A stretch of DNA of 64,000 nt, from NCBI RefSeq assembly GCF_900167005.1, contig NZ_FUXW01000008.1, forward strand, positions 23,660 to 87,659. The letters are read 5' to 3'. Each line of letters starts with the position of its first letter. The stretch's first letter is position 1. The position numbers were made by a program, and so were the translations under genes. This stretch comes from Butyricicoccus pullicaecorum DSM 23266 (GTDB lineage: Bacteria > Bacillota > Clostridia > Oscillospirales > Butyricicoccaceae). This document shows, piece after piece, positions 34,564 through 43,728 of the stretch. Below the pieces are notes generated by a model. The model searched no databases, had not been told where the DNA came from, and saw only the letters and a list, made by a program, of their open reading frames with translations.

Positions 34564-35424
34564 GTCGGTCGGTTTCTGATAGAATCGGCCATTGAGCATT
34601 TCGGTGCGCTGGATATTGACGAACGCCTTGGGGTCAATGGCGCTGATACGCGAGCACACCAATTTCAGCTCATCACTGGACACGATCGAGTACAGCATCT
34701 GACGTTCCTGTCTCTTATAGCAGCCCACGCCCTTGAACAGGGTTGCGTCGTGGTTGGTGACCTCCGCGATCATCTGATAAATCTCTTCCGGGTGCTCGGT
34801 GATGATCCACAGCGTGTGGCGTTGGTAGCGCTTGTGCAGGGTGTGGATGACCTGCGTCGAGACGAACTGGAAGATGATGGAGTAGAGTGCCTTGTCCCAG
34901 CCGAACAGCATGCCTGCGATGCCGAGGACGACGACGTTCATCAGGAAAATAGCGTTCCAGCAGTCGCGGCCCTTGATCTCACCCATAAACAGGCCGATGA
35001 TATCGGTGCCGCCGCCCGAGGCGTTGGCCAGCAGGCACAGCGAGACGGCCAGACCGTTGAAGATACCGCCGAAGACGGCAACCAGCAAGGGGTCTTGCGT
35101 GAGGGGGAAGGCGGGCAGGGCGTCGGTCAGGAAACCGGTCAGAACGACGCTCAGAACCGACAGGATGGTCAGCTTTTTGCCGAGATAGCGGAAGCTGATG
35201 TACAGCGGGATGAGGTTTAAGGTGTAGTTGACGAGTGCGAAGGGTGGAGAGATGCCTGCAAATTTTTCAAGACAGGCGATGATCAGCAGTGAAATACCGT
35301 TGAATCCACCCGAGAAGATACCACCCGGACGGGCGAAGCTCTTGATGGTGAAGGCCATAACGAACGCAGCGAGCACGATCAGCGCGACGCGCTGCCAGAA
35401 GGGCTGTTGCTTCCTCCGAGCCAT
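34561..35424 (-). CDS. YitT/DUF2179 family membrane protein
   Basis: 287 residues. The membrane domain has about five or six segments with the family's FARPGGIFSGGFNGISLLI and ANASGGGTDIIGLFM motifs. A C-terminal cytosolic DUF2179 domain (about 205-287; TLWIITEHPEEIYQMIAEVTNH, ATLFKGVGCYKRQERQMLYS) follows. The substrate of this family is not established. The ATG follows AAAGGAGGA. Its stop codon is the first three bases of repeat copy D. Confidence 0.9.
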   Translation of the reverse strand: MARRKQQPFWQRVALIVLAAFVMAFTIKSFARPGGIFSGGFNGISLLIIACLEKFAGISPPFALVNYTLNLIPLYISFRYLGKKLTILSVLSVVLTGFLTDALPAFPLTQDPLLVAVFGGIFNGLAVSLCLLANASGGGTDIIGLFMGEIKGRDCWNAIFLMNVVVLGIAGMLFGWDKALYSIIFQFVSTQVIHTLHKRYQRHTLWIITEHPEEIYQMIAEVTNHDATLFKGVGCYKRQERQMLYSIVSSDELKLVCSRISAIDPKAFVNIQRTEMLNGRFYQKPTD

Positions 35425-35707
35425 AAATAAAATTCCTCCTTTGGGGACGTTTCCCTTATATGTCTATGATATCGGCTGAACGGCCAAAAAGCAAGGAGGA
35501 AAAACATTGGATTTTATCCCTATAATCGGTCGCAGAACTCGACGGCGGACGGGAGCAAACACACCCGAACCGTCAAAAGTCCCATTGCTTCCCCATTCCC
35601 GCCCGAAAAAAAGCCCAGGGCGAGGGTATTCCCGGCTGTATTTTCCGACGGGCTGCGCACAGGGTTTGGCGTATACTGTTCCCACAAGCAAAAGGAGGGA
35701 CGTGTTT

Positions 35708-38050
35708 ATGGACAAGCATGTGTTTACGAGGAGAGGGTTCACGCTGGCGGCACGGGCGGGCAATCTGGCGCAGCGGGTGCAGAACGACGACCATGCGCGG
35801 GTGATCGTCGGAGGCCTGCGGCAGTTTGTGCTGGCGTTCGTGCTGTCGCGTGGTACGATGTTCGGCGGCTATGCACCGTTTGGACTGGCTGTTGCAGCGG
35901 CGGCAGCGGGGGCCGGCGGCGGCTACGGTGCAGTGCTGGGGCTTTTGCTGGGCAGCTTTCTGCTGTGCGGTGGACTGTACGGACTGACAGCCGCGGCAGG
36001 CGGTGTGCTTGCTGTGGTGTGTGCGCATGTGTTCGACCGAGAGACCCGCCAGAAGGTATGGTTCATGCCGGTGTGTGCGATGGCGTGCATGGCAGCGACC
36101 GGGTTCGTGCTCATCCCAGAGTTCACGCTTGCGCCGATCGCGCGGTTTGTGTGCGTGACACTCGCGACCGGTGCGCTGACCGCCTGTTACGGCTTCGCGC
36201 TCGGGCCAGCCCGTCCCATGCGGATGATGCGGCCAGCCGGATTTCTGGCACTGTCCGCGTCGGCGCTGGTCAGTCTTTCCGACCTGACCATATTGGGGAC
36301 GATCGCCCCGGCACGCATCCTGCTGTATGCGCTGGTGCTTGCGGCGGCGTACCTCGGCGGCAGCGCGAGCGGTACGGTAGCCGGCGTGGCAGCGGGCGCG
36401 CTGCTCGATGCCTACACCGGGCAGGGCGCGTTCTTCACCTGTACATACGGATTGTCAGCGCTCATTTCGGGCGCGTTCCAGGGCGCAGGGCGGGTGGGCT
36501 TTGCGGTCGCGGCACTGATCGCAGGCGTGGGTGCAGCCCTGGTCGGCGCAGAAAACCCGGTTTTCGTGTTTGCACTCTATGAGGGCGTGTTTGCCGTGCT
36601 CATTTACGCCGCCGTGCCGGGCGGCGTGTGGCAGTACGCAAAGGACTGCTTAAATCCAGTGCGGCGTGACACGGCCGAGAGCATCGGACGCATCCGGCGG
36701 ACAGCGGGACGGTACGCAAATGAAGCGTCTGCGGCCTTTGGCGAGCTGTACGAGGCACTGCAAAGCGGTCTTGAGCACGGCAGAGCCGAGAGCAGCGACG
36801 AAGTGCGGGCGGTCTTTGACCGTGCGACCGACGCGGTCTGCGCGCATTGCGAGGCGTGCGGCGCGTGCTGGCAGAAGGAGTCTGTCCAGACCATGAACGC
36901 ATTCAGCACGCTGGCTGCACCCATGCTCAAACGCGGACGAGCCGAGGCCAGCGACTTTCCGCAGGGCTTTCAGGGTCGGTGCGTCCACCTGCCTGAACTC
37001 GTGCAGGCCATCAACCGCGGCCTTGCCGCCCTGCACGAGCGCCGCGCCTATCGCCGGCGTGCGCTGGACAATCGTGCGCTCATCGCCCAGCAGTACGCCG
37101 GTCTGACCGAGATTTTGCGGCAGGTGGGCGGCAGTTTGTCTGCCGATCAGGCATCCCTGCCCGCCCGCGAGCGGCAGGTGCGCTCGTATGCCCAGGCGTT
37201 CGGCAAGATCGATAAGGTGGCCGTGTTCCGGGACGTGTCCGGACGGCTCAGGGTCGAGCTTGCAGGCGAGGGTGCCGAGCGCATCCTGCAAGACCGGAAG
37301 GGGTTTGCAGTCGGACTGTCAGCCTTGCTCGGCTGCGGCCTGAGCGAACCCGAAGCGCTGACCGATGACCTTGGCAGCCGGGTGGTGCTGCGCGAACAGG
37401 CACCCTACCGGGTCATTGCAGGCATCAGTCAAAAACAGAAGGAGGGAGAGCAGGTATCCGGAGACACCGTACATACATTTGTCACCGAGGACGGACGGGC
37501 GTGCATGCTGCTGGCTGACGGGATGGGCACAGGGCGTGAAGCGGCCGGGGACAGCGGACTTTTGCTGTCTATGATGGAGCGATTTTTAAAGGCAGGCATT
37601 ACGGTGGACGACGCGCTGCGCACAGTCGCGCCGGCGTTTCGGATGCGGGTCGAGGGCATGCGCGGGGTGACGCTGGACGCGCTGACGGTCGATCTGTATT
37701 CGGGCAAGGCGAGCTGTCTCAAGTGCGGCGCGGCGCCCAGTTATCTTAAGACAGGAGGAGGGATTACCACCCTTGCAGGAGAGAGTTTACCCATCGGACT
37801 GATGGAGTCGCCCGAGGAGGCGACACCCATACCCTTACGGATGCTGCACGGCGATCTGTTTATCCTGCTGTCGGACGGGGTGTCCGACGGCACGGATGAC
37901 GGATGGGTGAAAAAGATCGTGGAGGAACGCGCAGGGGACAGCCCCAAGGAACTGGCTGCCAGACTGGTGGCGGCAGCCGAGAAGCGCGGTGCATCGGACG
38001 ATCTGACCGCCCTTGTGGTGCGGCTGGAGCGACGGAAACCGGCGGTATAA
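35708..38050 (+). CDS. spoIIE: Stage II sporulation protein E (PP2C-type phosphatase)
   Basis: 780 residues. In sporulating Firmicutes SpoIIE dephosphorylates SpoIIAA to activate sigma-F in the forespore and acts at the asymmetric septum. About ten N-terminal membrane segments (about 30-300) are followed by a central cytosolic region with Cys-rich CAHCEACGACWQKE. The PP2C domain (about 560-775) has LLADGMGTGREA (Asp near 604) and LLSDGVSDGTDDGW (Asp near 722). ATG 35708 follows AAAAGGAGGG. An in-frame TTG 35507 with its own AAGGAGG would add 67 residues, but they look non-coding. The 35425-35707 gap holds only the divergent starts. Confidence 0.92.
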   Translation: MDKHVFTRRGFTLAARAGNLAQRVQNDDHARVIVGGLRQFVLAFVLSRGTMFGGYAPFGLAVAAAAAGAGGGYGAVLGLLLGSFLLCGGLYGLTAAAGGVLAVVCAHVFDRETRQKVWFMPVCAMACMAATGFVLIPEFTLAPIARFVCVTLATGALTACYGFALGPARPMRMMRPAGFLALSASALVSLSDLTILGTIAPARILLYALVLAAAYLGGSASGTVAGVAAGALLDAYTGQGAFFTCTYGLSALISGAFQGAGRVGFAVAALIAGVGAALVGAENPVFVFALYEGVFAVLIYAAVPGGVWQYAKDCLNPVRRDTAESIGRIRRTAGRYANEASAAFGELYEALQSGLEHGRAESSDEVRAVFDRATDAVCAHCEACGACWQKESVQTMNAFSTLAAPMLKRGRAEASDFPQGFQGRCVHLPELVQAINRGLAALHERRAYRRRALDNRALIAQQYAGLTEILRQVGGSLSADQASLPARERQVRSYAQAFGKIDKVAVFRDVSGRLRVELAGEGAERILQDRKGFAVGLSALLGCGLSEPEALTDDLGSRVVLREQAPYRVIAGISQKQKEGEQVSGDTVHTFVTEDGRACMLLADGMGTGREAAGDSGLLLSMMERFLKAGITVDDALRTVAPAFRMRVEGMRGVTLDALTVDLYSGKASCLKCGAAPSYLKTGGGITTLAGESLPIGLMESPEEATPIPLRMLHGDLFILLSDGVSDGTDDGWVKKIVEERAGDSPKELAARLVAAAEKRGASDDLTALVVRLERRKPAV

Positions 38051-38108
38051 ACCCGGAAGAACTGGGGCACAATGGAAAGGAAGTGAAAAGCAAGGAGGAA
38101 AAAGAGCC

Positions 38109-38378
38109 ATGGTAAAAGGCGTATCCAAACGGGTCGTGGTGGTACGGCCGGACGACAGTCGGTTTTTCGAGCAGGCGTTCTTCATCGTACGGGAGGGACG
38201 GACGGCGAGCGGTGACGCGCTGAGGGAAGCATGCGCCCTGGCGGCGCGCTACCACGCCAAACACCCGGCAAGACCGCTGCCGCTCAGACGCTACACTGCA
38301 CCGCAGATGGTACTGTCGGCACTGTTTGGAAGTGGACTGATGGGTGCCGCGTGGGCGGTATCATGTCTGGTTTTTTAA
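38109..38378 (+). CDS. Small membrane-anchored protein next to spoIIE
   Basis: 89 residues. A basic beta-like N-terminus (GVSKRVVVVRPDDSRFFEQAFFIVREG), then REACALAARYHAKHP, and one C-terminal hydrophobic segment (VLSALFGSGLMGAAWAVSCLVF). AAGGAGG lies 10 bases before the ATG, and the gene starts 58 bases after spoIIE with no terminator between, so it is probably co-transcribed and could be sporulation-linked. No family recognised. Confidence 0.65.
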   Translation: MVKGVSKRVVVVRPDDSRFFEQAFFIVREGRTASGDALREACALAARYHAKHPARPLPLRRYTAPQMVLSALFGSGLMGAAWAVSCLVF

Positions 38379-38479
38379 GACATCGTGAATTCTTTTTGAA
38401 CTTCCGCGGCATAGCCTTGTAAGCAGGGCGGGGCTTTGCTATAGTAGGAGGTAATCAAAAGAGAAAGCATGGTGTAGAC

Positions 38480-38989
38480 GTGACCTTCGAGACCTTTCTG
38501 GAGTTTTTCGCCAAGTATGGCTATCTGTTTATTCTGGTCATCTGTTATTGTGAATACCTGAATCTGCCGGGCTTTCCGGCGGGCATCATCATGCCGGGCA
38601 TCGGGGTGCTGGCGGGGCAGAGCCAGCTGAACCTGATTTTCGCACTCATCCTGTCGATTTTCGCGGGAACGTTGGCGAGCCTGACGCTGTACGGTGTCTG
38701 CCGGTTTGGCGGCGCACCGCTGCTGCATAAGCTGTTCGGCGGGAACAAAAAATTTCAGCACTTTGTTACGCAATGTCATGCACGGATTGAGAAGCACGGC
38801 GGCCGCGCGCTTTTCATCTGTCGCTTGATCCCAGTGCTGCGCACGATTGTGTCGATTCCCGCGGGACTGCTGAAGGTACCGGTCGGCGAGTATACGGGCT
38901 GGACGGCAGCGGGTATCACGTGTTGGAATACCGTGTTTATCGTCTGCGGATACCTCGGCGGACATGTGGTCGTCGGCTGGCTCGGTTAA
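38480..38989 (+). CDS. DedA-family membrane protein
   Basis: 169 residues, slightly short for the family. It shows YLFILVICYCEYLNLPGFPAG, FAGTLASLTLYGVCRFGG, and the conserved FICRLIPVLRTIVSIPAG near 112-129, typical of DedA/VTT lipid scramblase-type proteins. The GTG start lacks an ideal ribosome-binding site. ATG 38469, closer to AGGAGG, runs into TAG after one further codon. The stop is directly followed by CCACCGCACC of a repeat element. Confidence 0.85.
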   Translation: MTFETFLEFFAKYGYLFILVICYCEYLNLPGFPAGIIMPGIGVLAGQSQLNLIFALILSIFAGTLASLTLYGVCRFGGAPLLHKLFGGNKKFQHFVTQCHARIEKHGGRALFICRLIPVLRTIVSIPAGLLKVPVGEYTGWTAAGITCWNTVFIVCGYLGGHVVVGWLG

Positions 38990-39286
38990 CCACCGCACCA
39001 ATTATTGAAGCTTTCGCTCAAGCCTTTCTCGAACCTTGCGGAACCAGAAAAGGCCCCAGTGGGGCGTTTTCCCGCAAGGCTGTGGCCGACTTGTTCGGCC
39101 AAGGCCCTAACACGTGGGCACCGCCTGAGCCGGACTCCGCAGAGTCCGGAAACCCCCTTTTGATTCCGGCCAAAGCCGGAATCAACCAAAACAAAAATGA
39201 AAGGCGCGACCCGCAGGTCGCGCAATACTCCCGCGGCTGAAAGCCGCTCATGAAAACCGTTCCGAGAGGAACGGTTTTCTTTTTTT
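38987..39286 (+). repeat. Intergenic multi-hairpin repeat element, copy E (variant)
   Basis: It starts at the dedA stop (TAACCACCGCACC). The first two hairpins are replaced or expanded (GCGGAACC... and GGCCCCAGTGGGGC, GGCCGACTTGTTCGGCC). Then CCGGACTCCGCAGAGTCCGG, GATTCCGGC/GCCGGAATC, CGCGACCCGCAGGTCGCG, GCGGCTGAAAGCCGC, and a terminator AAAACCGTTCC/GGAACGGTTTT with a long T run at 39253-39286. Confidence 0.85.
39253..39286 (+). terminator. Terminator at the end of repeat copy E
   Basis: AAAACCGTTCC (39253-39263), GAGA loop, GGAACGGTTTT (39268-39278), then C and seven T. Confidence 0.9.
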
Positions 39287-39490
39287 GTCGGGATTTATTG
39301 AAACCCGGGCCGGACACCGGGTTTCAAGAGGGGATTCCGCCGTCTGCGGACGGCGGCCAGCCTGCGCGGCTGAAGCGCGCCAGGGAACTCGTCCCCTGGA
39401 CCCCGATTTTCGCCTAGCGCTCGTTTTATCCGCGCACGGCGCGGGAAAAAGGATAGTGACCTACGGGCCGGGCGGGAATCGGCTGTTCCG
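39287..39490 (+). repeat. Second block of repeat modules before dus
   Basis: TTGAAACCCGG/CCGGGTTTCAA; CCGCCGTCTGCGGACGGCGG; CAGGGAAC/GTCCCCTG; CCGCGCACGGCGCGG with the tail GGATAGTGACCTACGGGC. These are the same modules as in copies A and C in another order. No gene seen. Confidence 0.75.
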
Positions 39491-39580
39491 TTTGCGTTCT
39501 GATTCTCGCAACAAAACCCCACAAAATTGCCAAAAAACGTCGAAAATTCCGCTGTTTTTGAATTGTAACCCGGAAAAAGT

Positions 39581-39609
39581 TTGCATTATGCGGTCTTGTG
39601 TGCTACAAT
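39581..39609 (+). promoter_or_regulatory. Promoter of dus
   Basis: TTGCAT (39581-39586), a 17-base spacer and TACAAT (39604-39609), 35 bases before the GTG. Confidence 0.65.
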
Positions 39610-39644
39610 AAGACGGAATCAAAAAACGACAAGGAGGCCGAACT

Positions 39645-40619
39645 GTGTTCTGTATCGGCAACGTAAATCTACCGAATCGCTTGATCTTAGCCCCGATGGC
39701 GGGCGTGACCGACCTGGCATTTCGCCAGATCTGCCGGGAACACGGCGCAGGATTGACCGTTACCGAGATGGTCAGTGCAAAGGCGATGGAGTTCGGAGAC
39801 AAAAAGACACCCAAGCTGCTCCGTCTCGCGCCCGGAGAACATCCGGCTTCCGCCCAGATTTTCGGCTCTGACCCCGAATGCATGGCGCGCAGCGCACAGC
39901 GTGCGCTCGAGATCTCGGGCTGTGAGATCATTGATATTAACATGGGCTGCCCTGCGCCCAAGATCGTAAACAATGGCGACGGCTCGGCGCTTATGAAGTC
40001 CCCCGACCTTGCCGCACGCATTGTCGAGGCGGTAAAGAAGGCCGTACCTGTGCCCGTCACTGTTAAGTTCCGCATGGGCTGGGACGCGAACAGCATCAAC
40101 TGCGTGGAGTTTGCACGCATGTGCGAGCAGGCCGGCGCGGACATGATTGCCGTGCACGGACGCACCCGCAGCCAGCAGTACAGCGGACAGGCCAACTGGG
40201 ACATCATCCGCGCGGTCAAGCAGGTCGTGTCTGTTCCGGTCACGGCAAACGGCGACGTTTTTACCCCGGAGGACGTGCCGCGCATTCTGGCGCACACGGG
40301 CGCGGACTTCGTGATGATTGGCCGCGGCAGTCTGGGTGACCCGTGGATTTTCGAGCGCGCAAACGCGCTTTTGCAGACCGGCGAACTGCCGCCGCTGCCG
40401 CCCTTCGCCGCGCGCATCGACACTGCCGTTCGTCAAATCGAGCTTGCGGTAGAGGACAAGGGCGAACACATCGCGCTGCTCGAGGCCAGAAAGCACGTCA
40501 ACTGGTACTTAAAGGGCGTGTCCCACGTGCGCGACTTCAAAAAACGTATCTCGGCTTTGGAAAAACTGTCCGAACTGCACGCGCTGGCCGAGGAAATGAA
40601 GGCGCAGATTACCGACTGA
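39645..40619 (+). CDS. tRNA-dihydrouridine synthase (DusB-like)
   Basis: 324 residues. Reduces uridines in tRNA D-loops with FMN. The TIM barrel opens with LILAPMAGVTDLAFR. The catalytic Cys102 is in DINMGCPAPK, followed by VKFRMGWD, the VHGRTR motif, TANGDV and IGRGSLGDPWIF for phosphate binding. The length and these motifs fit the DusB subfamily. The GTG start follows AAGGAGG. It has its own promoter, and the ECF sigma gene begins 34 bases after its stop. Confidence 0.93.
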   Translation: MFCIGNVNLPNRLILAPMAGVTDLAFRQICREHGAGLTVTEMVSAKAMEFGDKKTPKLLRLAPGEHPASAQIFGSDPECMARSAQRALEISGCEIIDINMGCPAPKIVNNGDGSALMKSPDLAARIVEAVKKAVPVPVTVKFRMGWDANSINCVEFARMCEQAGADMIAVHGRTRSQQYSGQANWDIIRAVKQVVSVPVTANGDVFTPEDVPRILAHTGADFVMIGRGSLGDPWIFERANALLQTGELPPLPPFAARIDTAVRQIELAVEDKGEHIALLEARKHVNWYLKGVSHVRDFKKRISALEKLSELHALAEEMKAQITD

Positions 40620-40653
40620 TGAGAAAGAGAGAGAAAGAGAAAGGAGGCGTTCG

Positions 40654-41271
40654 ATGACTGGAGAGAAAGTGCTGCTTGCCCGGGCAAAGAAGGGTGAGAT
40701 CGCCGCTTTTGAGTCACTCATGACCGCCTACGAGAACCGCATCTATTCGCTGGCGCTGCGCTCGACCGGCTCGGAGCAGGATGCAGCGGATATCACGCAG
40801 GAAGTGTTCCTGCGTGCCTGGAAGAATTTGGACTCCTTCCGCGGTGACAGCAGCCTGTCCACCTGGCTGTACCGCGTGACGTCCAACCTGTGCGTAGATT
40901 TCGCACGAAAGAAGGCAGCCGAGGGCATGCCGACCTCGATCGACGACGAGGAAAGCCCGGCAGCCGACCTTGCAGACGCTTCGCGCATGGCGCAGCCCGA
41001 AGCTGCCGCCGAGAACAGCGAGCTGCGCGAGGAATTACAGTTTGCGCTTGCGCAGCTGTCCGAGGAGCACCGGCGCGTCGTGCTGCTGCGCGACGTGGCA
41101 GGCATGACCTATACCGACATTGCCCGCACGCTCGGACTGGAAGAGGGCACGGTCAAATCCCGTTTGGCGCGTGCACGTGCAAGCCTGCGCAAAATCTTGC
41201 TCGAACGAGGGAACATTTCGCTCTCTGCTTCGTCTAAACAAGCAGAAGGGAGGCGGGCAGACCATGAATGA
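40654..41271 (+). CDS. ECF RNA polymerase sigma factor
   Basis: 205 residues. Sigma region 2 (about 20-90; FESLMTAYENRIYSLALR, DAADITQEVFLRAWKNL, STWLYRVTSNLCVDFARK) and region 4 (about 125-180; LSEEHRRVVLLRDVAGMTYTD, LEEGTVKSRLARAR) are clear; there is no region 3. The layout resembles SigW/RpoE-type factors. It overlaps the anti-sigma gene by 8 bases. A GA-rich tract at 40621-40644 merges into its AAAGGAGG site. Confidence 0.93.
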   Translation: MTGEKVLLARAKKGEIAAFESLMTAYENRIYSLALRSTGSEQDAADITQEVFLRAWKNLDSFRGDSSLSTWLYRVTSNLCVDFARKKAAEGMPTSIDDEESPAADLADASRMAQPEAAAENSELREELQFALAQLSEEHRRVVLLRDVAGMTYTDIARTLGLEEGTVKSRLARARASLRKILLERGNISLSASSKQAEGRRADHE

Positions 41272-42301
41272 AAATAATTGTGCACGATACGAAGAACTTT
41301 GTTCGGCTGCGGTTGACCATGCGCTGACCGAGCAGGAACAAAAAGAATTGGACGCACATCTGGCCGAGTGCCCGGCCTGCCGGGCGTATCTGGAAGAGCT
41401 GCGCGTGATGCGCGAGCTTTGGAAGGAACTGGAAACCCCGATGCCGCCCGCGCTGCATGAGAAGATCATGGGCGAGATCGAGGCCGAAGTACAGAAGACC
41501 ATCATACAAACCCCGCAAAAACATCGCCGCCGTCCGCCGGTCTTTACCATGCTGGCAGCGGCAGCCGCATGCGTGATGCTTGCGGCAACCGGCAGTCTGA
41601 CCGGACTGTTCGGTCACGTCGGCACGACACCGCTTCAGGCCGCGACTGCGGACGCATCCACACAGACCGACCCGGGTGTCTCGACTGCCGAGGACTTGCC
41701 GCGCAGCACGATTCAGGCCAATGACCCGACGGCCGACGCGGCGCAGGACACGCAGCCCGAGACCGAGGAGCAGACGACCGAGTCTGGCAACACCGACGAG
41801 AACACGAACGAGAGCACGCAGTCGACCGAGGATGATACAACTGCCGCACCGCGCAGTGCCAAGGTCGCACCCAAGTCGTCGAGCGACAGTGCAGCCGAAC
41901 AGGACAGCGGTACCGACTCGAGCGGTGCATCGTCCGAGTCGAGTGACAGCGCAGGCGTCGCGACTGCGTCCATCATGCCGTTTTCTGCCGCATCGGGCAA
42001 TCGCTCGGCAGCCGCAGACGGCAATTCCATTCCGCAGGAAGTAAGCAGCATGTCGTTCGCGCGCTGCTACACGGTATCGCGCACCGATAAGAGCCCGGAC
42101 AGCGTACCGGTCATCGAGGACATGTCGCTCATCATTGCGGAGGATAACACCGCGTATTACTGCGTGGAAAACAACGAGTCCAAGATCGAAAAGGTCTTGC
42201 AGGAACTGGAAAAGAATGGATACACCACCGCACTCAACCAGTCGTCCGGCATCACCACCCAGCGGGACGCCAAACTCGTCCTGCTGCTCGTACAGCAATA
42301 A
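41264..42301 (+). CDS. Zinc-finger anti-sigma factor with extracytoplasmic domain
   Basis: 345 residues. The cytosolic N-terminus carries the ZAS motif His32-x3-Cys36-x2-Cys39 (HLAECPACR), which holds the ECF sigma. One membrane segment at about 93-115 (VFTMLAAAAACVMLAATG) follows. A long Thr/Ser/Glu-rich external linker (about 125-255) comes next, and a small C-terminal domain (about 275-345; AYYCVENNESKIEKVLQELE). It is translated from a start inside the sigma gene's last codons. An envelope signal is probably read by the outer domain; which signal is not shown. Confidence 0.88.
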   Translation: MNENNCARYEELCSAAVDHALTEQEQKELDAHLAECPACRAYLEELRVMRELWKELETPMPPALHEKIMGEIEAEVQKTIIQTPQKHRRRPPVFTMLAAAAACVMLAATGSLTGLFGHVGTTPLQAATADASTQTDPGVSTAEDLPRSTIQANDPTADAAQDTQPETEEQTTESGNTDENTNESTQSTEDDTTAAPRSAKVAPKSSSDSAAEQDSGTDSSGASSESSDSAGVATASIMPFSAASGNRSAAADGNSIPQEVSSMSFARCYTVSRTDKSPDSVPVIEDMSLIIAEDNTAYYCVENNESKIEKVLQELEKNGYTTALNQSSGITTQRDAKLVLLLVQQ

Positions 42302-42309
42302 CATATCGC

Positions 42310-42347
42310 AGGACGGCCTCTTTTGAGGTCGCCCTGTTTTGCTTTTT
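42310..42347 (+). terminator. Terminator of the sigma/anti-sigma operon
   Basis: AGGACGGCCTC pairs imperfectly with GAGGTCGCCCT, followed by GTTTTGCTTTTT. Confidence 0.65.
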
Positions 42348-42388
42348 ACAGACATCTATCTGCAACCGACACGGAGGGTCACACCGAC

Positions 42389-43201
42389 ATGAAAGGACGT
42401 TATTGGAAGATCGCAGCGGCCTGCGCCGTGGTTGCCCTGAGCACGGCAGCCCTGTGGCAGGGTCTGCAAACGACGCATTACACCCTCGCTTCACCGCACC
42501 TCAAAAAACCCGTGCGCTTCGCCGTGGTCACCGACCTGCACAGCACCTGGTACGGGGAAAATCAGTCCGAACTCGTCGGCGCAATCGAGCGGGAACACCC
42601 GGACGCTGTGCTGCTGTCGGGCGATATCGTGGACGATAAGCAGCCGCGAGACGCAGCCAAAGCCTTTTTGGAGATCATCGCACAGAAATACCCGACCTAT
42701 TATGTCCTCGGAAATCACGAGTTCCGCACACCCGACCCGGAGGAAGTCAAGGACTGGACGAGAAACCTGGGCGTCACCGTGCTGGACGGCACGGGCAAGA
42801 CGGTCACGCTGAACGATCAGACCGTGCTCATCTGCGGCACGGATGACCCGGCGTGCGGCATTGCGGACTTCCAAAACCAGTTTTTCGCGGTCAGCCGCAT
42901 GGCGCAGGAAACCGACGCCTTTACCATCTTACTATCCCACCGCCCCGAACTCATCGACTGGTACACAGACGCAGGGTTTGACCTTGTGGTATCCGGCCAC
43001 GCACACGGCGGACAGGTCAGATTGCCGCTCGTCCTGTCCAACGGACTGATCGCACCCGGTCAGGGATTTTTCCCAAAATATACCACCGGCCTGCACGAAC
43101 TGGGGGACACAACGCTGCTCGTCAGCCGGGGACTGTGCCGCAACTGGCTGCCGCGCGTGTGCAACCGACCGGAACTGGTCATCCTTGACGTGAACCCGTA
43201 A
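42389..43201 (+). CDS. Membrane-anchored metallophosphoesterase
   Basis: 270 residues. One N-terminal membrane anchor (WKIAAACAVVALSTAALW) and a calcineurin-like phosphoesterase domain with the metal-ligand motifs in order: VTDLHSTWYG, LLSGDIVDD, VLGNHEFR, LLSHRPE and GHAHGGQVRLP. It resembles the YkuE/YaeI group. The substrate is unknown. ATG 42389 is 10 bases after GGAGGG. Confidence 0.88.
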   Translation: MKGRYWKIAAACAVVALSTAALWQGLQTTHYTLASPHLKKPVRFAVVTDLHSTWYGENQSELVGAIEREHPDAVLLSGDIVDDKQPRDAAKAFLEIIAQKYPTYYVLGNHEFRTPDPEEVKDWTRNLGVTVLDGTGKTVTLNDQTVLICGTDDPACGIADFQNQFFAVSRMAQETDAFTILLSHRPELIDWYTDAGFDLVVSGHAHGGQVRLPLVLSNGLIAPGQGFFPKYTTGLHELGDTTLLVSRGLCRNWLPRVCNRPELVILDVNP

Positions 43202-43248
43202 ACATCCTATTATATAAGGAGTACATCACCAGAGGGAGGCAGATTACT

Positions 43249-43725
43249 ATGTCGATTGAACGCGCAAAGGCGCATCTGAAGAATAAAGGATACTTAGACC
43301 GCGTGATTGAACCCGAAGCCGGTACGTTTACGGTGGAGGACGCAGCGCGTGCGCTGGGCTGCGAGCCGGCTCACATCGCGAAGACCATGTCGTTCTATGC
43401 ACCCGATAACGAAAAGACTATCTTGATCGTCGCGGCGGGTGATGCCAAGATCGATAACCGTAAATTCCGTGATGCACTGGGTGTCAAGCCGCACATGCTC
43501 AAGATGGACGAGGTTGAACCCCGAATCGGTCATGCACCCGGCGGTGTGTGCGCGTTCGGCATCAATCCCGGTGTCGCGGTGTATTGTGATGTGTCGCTCA
43601 AGCGGTTTGATTATGTCTATCCCGCTGCGGGAAATGATCACTCGGGCGTGAAGCTCAATTGTAATGAGCTTTATGACGCTTGTGACGCGAAAGCGTGGGT
43701 GGATGTCTGTAAGGGTTGGGAGTGA
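43249..43725 (+). CDS. YbaK/EbsC-type aminoacyl-tRNA deacylase
   Basis: 158 residues, full length for the family. HIAKTMSFYAPDN contains the conserved Lys, followed by ILIVAAGDAKIDNRKFRDALG, GHAPGGVCAFGI and GNDHSGVKLNCNEL. Members hydrolyse mischarged tRNAs (for example Cys- or Ala-tRNA-Pro); the exact substrate cannot be read off. GGGAGG precedes the ATG. A repeat element begins 3 bases after the stop. Confidence 0.9.
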   Translation: MSIERAKAHLKNKGYLDRVIEPEAGTFTVEDAARALGCEPAHIAKTMSFYAPDNEKTILIVAAGDAKIDNRKFRDALGVKPHMLKMDEVEPRIGHAPGGVCAFGINPGVAVYCDVSLKRFDYVYPAAGNDHSGVKLNCNELYDACDAKAWVDVCKGWE

Positions 43726-43728
43726 CCC

